The notes beneath the pieces were generated by a model. It was not told the DNA's origin. It saw nothing but the letters and a program-made list of their open reading frames with translations, and ran no database searches. DNA of 55,227 nt from Veillonella absiana (lineage in GTDB: Bacteria > Bacillota > Negativicutes > Veillonellales > Veillonellaceae), in NCBI RefSeq assembly GCF_032970905.1, contig NZ_JAWJZA010000017.1; one strand, given 5' to 3'. Positions 52,914 through 55,227 of this stretch are shown in pieces. A program made the position numbers and the translations under genes. Numbering within the stretch: the stretch's first letter is position 1; the number at the start of each line of letters is the position of its first letter.

Positions 52914-53777
52914 ATGACAAATCATTATAAGGCTATGATTGCAGCATTAGGAACCATTGCTGTATGGGCTACGGCCTTTCCCTTTACGCGTTATGTGGTT
53001 CAATATATAGATCCATTTCACCTTGCGGCAGTCCGCATTTGTATCGGTGCTATTGCATTATATCTCGTTTCTTTATTGAGAGGATTGCGCAAACCCAGAG
53101 GGGTAGAATGGTTCTATTTCATTATTGCTGGTATTACAGGAAATATTGGGTACCAGATTTTATTTAATATGGGGCTACAGACAATACCTTCTGGAACGGC
53201 AAGTGTATTAGTGGCGTTAACACCGTTAATGACTGCGCTATTATTGCGTGTCGTGTTCAAGGAAATTATGAGCATACAAGGATGGATATATACCTTTACT
53301 GCCTTTCTCGGCGTGGCTATCGTCATGTTATGGGATGGTATTTTTGAGGTGAAAGTAGGCTCTTTTCTCATCCTTATTATTGTAATGATGTTTTCTGTCT
53401 ATAATGTATTGATGAGATATTTCGGTCAACGAGGCTATACAGCTTTAGATATGACGACATGGAGTATGGTAATGGGGGCTATCTTAGGGATACCTTACTT
53501 ACCAGACGGTTTTAGACTGATTCAAGCAATGCCATTAGAGCCAGTAGCTTTACTAGTGTACCTAGGATTGTGTTCCAGTGCACTTGGCTATGGTCTGTGG
53601 AGTTATGCCTTGGGGACGGCCGATAAAGCATCAGATGTGCTTAATTTTCTATATTTATCACCAGTTGTAGCTACTATTGTTAGTTTCTTTATGCTTGGTG
53701 AGGTACCAAATGGTGGGTTATATATTGGTGGGATTGTTATTTTAGGCTCATTGTATTTGTTCAATAAATATCGTTAA
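52914..53777 (+). CDS. EamA/DMT-family transporter
   Basis: 287 residues, ten helices in two repeats. TIAVWATAFPFTRYVVQYID at the start, IPSGTASVLVALTPLMTALL at the end of the first half, and YLGLCSSALGYGLWSYAL plus FLYLSPVVATIVSFFMLGE in the second half are standard EamA motifs, of the RhaT/YdcZ-like exporter type. ATG 52914 follows AAAGGAG; the frame opens at 52872. A perfect inverted repeat directly upstream may regulate it. Substrate unknown. Confidence 0.88.
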   Translation: MTNHYKAMIAALGTIAVWATAFPFTRYVVQYIDPFHLAAVRICIGAIALYLVSLLRGLRKPRGVEWFYFIIAGITGNIGYQILFNMGLQTIPSGTASVLVALTPLMTALLLRVVFKEIMSIQGWIYTFTAFLGVAIVMLWDGIFEVKVGSFLILIIVMMFSVYNVLMRYFGQRGYTALDMTTWSMVMGAILGIPYLPDGFRLIQAMPLEPVALLVYLGLCSSALGYGLWSYALGTADKASDVLNFLYLSPVVATIVSFFMLGEVPNGGLYIGGIVILGSLYLFNKYR

Positions 53778-53785
53778 TAAAGAAT

Positions 53786-53821
53786 AAAAGAGTGGATCTC
53801 ATTTGAGATCCACTCTTTTAT
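53786..53821. terminator. Bidirectional terminator between EamA and nitroreductase genes
   Basis: AAAAGAGTGGATCTC / GAGATCCACTCTTTT with a 4-base loop (ATTT). Confidence 0.92.
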
Positions 53822-53839
53822 GTAAATGCGAAGTTTAGA

Positions 53840-54580
53840 TTAAATTGTAAATCCTTGTGCACGAATTTGATCACCGATTTGTTCACGAACATCACGACGA
53901 TTGTTGAATCGTGTTACTACTTGTTTTGTAAAGCAATCCACCTTGCGATTCATGTTACGAGTATCATAGTATTCAGCCATTTCAGCATCATAATCTTTGA
54001 GCAATTCCATGTAATCTTCATGAGCTACATATTTGTTTTCAAAGAGAGTGTATTCCGTAGGGATACGAGGTTTTAATTGAGGTTCTACATTAGGTACACC
54101 AAAGCCTACACCTACTACAGGGAATGTATATTTTGGAAGACCTAATAACTCGATTGTTTTTGGTGCATCGTTCAAGATGGAACCAAGGAACACGGTACCA
54201 AGGCCATTGAGTTCAGCTGCAACTACTAGGCTTTGAGCGGCCAGACAGGCATCAGTCCAACCTTGGAAGAATGTATCACCGCCGTATGCTACATCTGTTG
54301 CGTTATGTTGTTCCTCACCGATGCAGTAGTTGCGATATGCATCTACAATGAAAATGAATAATTCAGGCATACGAGCAATATATTCTTGGCTAGCTACTTT
54401 AGAAATAGCAGATTTTAATTCTGGATCTGTAATGCGGATAACACTATATGCTTGTAATCCTTGGCTAGATGCAGTACGTTTAGACACATCGATTAGTGTT
54501 TGCAATAATTCAGCAGGTACTGGTTCTGGTTTAAATTCGCGAATGGTTTTGTGGTCTAATAATGTTTCGATAGGATTCAT
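53840..54580 (-). CDS. Nitroreductase-family FMN oxidoreductase (NfrA/FrxA-like)
   Basis: 246 residues. It reduces flavins, nitro-compounds or quinones with NAD(P)H. The FMN-binding start HKTIREFKPEPVPAELLQTL (basic residues for the phosphate), TASSQGLQAYSVIRI, and AAQSLVVAAELNGLGTVFLGS with the later VGVGFGVPN are family motifs. The long C-terminal helix region is typical of the NADPH-dependent NfrA subgroup. AGGAGG precedes ATG 54580. Confidence 0.88.
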   Translation of the reverse strand: MNPIETLLDHKTIREFKPEPVPAELLQTLIDVSKRTASSQGLQAYSVIRITDPELKSAISKVASQEYIARMPELFIFIVDAYRNYCIGEEQHNATDVAYGGDTFFQGWTDACLAAQSLVVAAELNGLGTVFLGSILNDAPKTIELLGLPKYTFPVVGVGFGVPNVEPQLKPRIPTEYTLFENKYVAHEDYMELLKDYDAEMAEYYDTRNMNRKVDCFTKQVVTRFNNRRDVREQIGDQIRAQGFTI

Positions 54581-54786
54581 AGGGGAACCTCCTTATCAAT
54601 GAGTGATTTATTATTGAATTTCAAAGAGAACATTCATAGAGCATATTCATAGAGTTTAAATTCTAATATATATTTCATAGAACTTCTTCGATGTGTTTAT
54701 TATGGCACTTACTCGTATAGGAATATAGGGCAATCAAATTTGTTGTAAATAACCTATTATTTTAAAGGGAATTGCTATGCTGATTG

Positions 54787-55112
54787 TTACGTTGTAACCT
54801 TATGCTTCATATTATTGGTTGCTTGCTGGTTTGCCATGACCGTGATATCAGAGATTTGTACACGACGAGGTTGGTTTGTGCAGTACACAACGGCATTGGC
54901 AATGTCCTCTGCCTGAAGGGCTTCGATGCCGTCGCTGATGGTTTTAACAGCAGCCTTAGAGGCACAGTATACAGCGCCTTTTGCATAGGCACCGGCACCA
55001 GCGGTGGAACCGATATTCAATACGTGGACAGAATTTTGATCTACCATGAATGGCAACACCGTGCGAGACACGTAAATGAGGCTTTTCACATTGGTGTCCA
55101 TCATTGTGTTCT
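54787..55112 (-). pseudogene. Remnant of a short-chain dehydrogenase/reductase gene, cut by an IS and internally deleted
   Basis: The frame holds the middle and end of an SDR protein: MDTNVKSLIYVSRTVLPFM, NIGSTAGAGAYAKGAVYCAS and the catalytic YCASK. Right after AVKTISDG it jumps to IEALQAEDIANAVVYCTNQP, the near-C-terminal part, so about 35-40 residues of the substrate lid are missing in frame. The N-terminal Rossmann fold with the NAD(P) glycine motif is absent because transposase sequence begins within some 10-20 bp upstream of the ATG at 55104. The product cannot be a working enzyme. Confidence 0.82.
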
Positions 55113-55122
55113 GCTATAGATT

Positions 55123-55227
55123 CTAGGTAACATTATTGTCTATTTCAAACCTCTTTTCAAAAGGCGTCTTATAGCCATTATAGCTATGAGGCCTATTATG
55201 GTTATACCATAAATGCGCAAACTTAGA
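55123..55227 (-). mobile_element. 3' end of an IS3-type transposase (rve/DDE), element continues beyond the window
   Basis: Minus-strand frame open from the window edge to TAG at 55125-55123, 34 residues: FAHLWYNHNRPHSYNGYKTP followed by FEKRF. YN-x-x-RPH-x-x-x-x-YKTP-x-E is the C-terminal signature of IS3-family OrfB integrases (its E is the last catalytic acid's neighbourhood). The element end probably lies at about 55105-55115, inside the SDR gene. The terminal inverted repeat cannot be confirmed without the other end. Confidence 0.85.

Overview
The window reads as chromosomal DNA of a low-GC diderm Firmicute, most likely Veillonella or a close relative in the Negativicutes (inference from gene content, no database used). 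It combines Firmicute-style AGGAGG ribosome binding sites and intrinsic terminators with outer-membrane machinery (TonB-dependent receptor, ExbB/ExbD, TonB). Its metabolism is that of an anaerobe: pyruvate formate-lyase, respiratory nitrate reductase, DcuC, ATP-type PEP carboxykinase and remnants of CO dehydrogenase and aconitase.

Layout. 1-7.8 kb: a TonB-energised uptake locus on the + strand (FecCD permease, ATPase, binding protein, TonB-dependent receptor, ExbB, ExbD, TonB, and an exported protein with a lone TonB-C-like domain). 8.1-11.7 kb: a DUF438/hemerythrin/PAS protein and PEP carboxykinase, each with its own terminator. 11.9-17.2 kb: an eroded block with an RraA-like aldolase, a broken anion transporter, a lactonase-family beta-propeller, the 3' part of an aconitase gene and the 3' part of a CO dehydrogenase gene. 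The last two are divergent and both lack their 5' ends at one junction near 15.70 kb. 17.7-19.4 kb: a DUF1638 protein and an EamA exporter. 19.8-28.6 kb: nitrate respiration (narK, a Crp/Fnr regulator, narGHJI). 29.0-33.3 kb: an MFS exporter, a frameshifted LysR regulator, a YeiH-family protein and a LysE-family exporter. 33.7-37.6 kb: a beta-carbonic anhydrase and biotin genes (bioY diverging from bioD-bioA over a BirA-like operator). 37.7-39.0 kb: a CoA-transferase pair whose first subunit is broken. 39.2-42.3 kb: a zinc locus (Fur/Zur-like regulator, znuB, znuC diverging from znuA). 42.5-48.7 kb: an acetate/succinate transporter, tRNA-Thr, a methyltransferase, dcuC, alanine racemase and a D-2-hydroxyacid dehydrogenase. 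49.0-52.4 kb: the pfl locus. 52.9-55.2 kb: an EamA exporter, a nitroreductase, a decayed SDR gene and the end of an IS3-type transposase running off the window.

The observation I rate highest is that pyruvate formate-lyase is encoded in two pieces. A 705-residue core carries the Cys-Cys active site but no glycyl-radical domain. A separate 79-residue protein, with its own ribosome binding site, is exactly the missing C-terminal radical domain. The activase gene pflA follows. Other strong signals are: a family of nested hairpins in terminators whose apical sequence is conserved while the outer stems are gene-specific; an intrinsic terminator directly before narG with no room for a promoter after it; mirror-image biotin promoters sharing one operator; and a CO dehydrogenase remnant that has lost a cluster cysteine and a catalytic lysine.

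Five or six genes are broken (transporter, aconitase, CODH, LysR, CoA-transferase A, SDR). Either this lineage is shedding genes, or some breaks are assembly or consensus errors. Reads across each break would decide.
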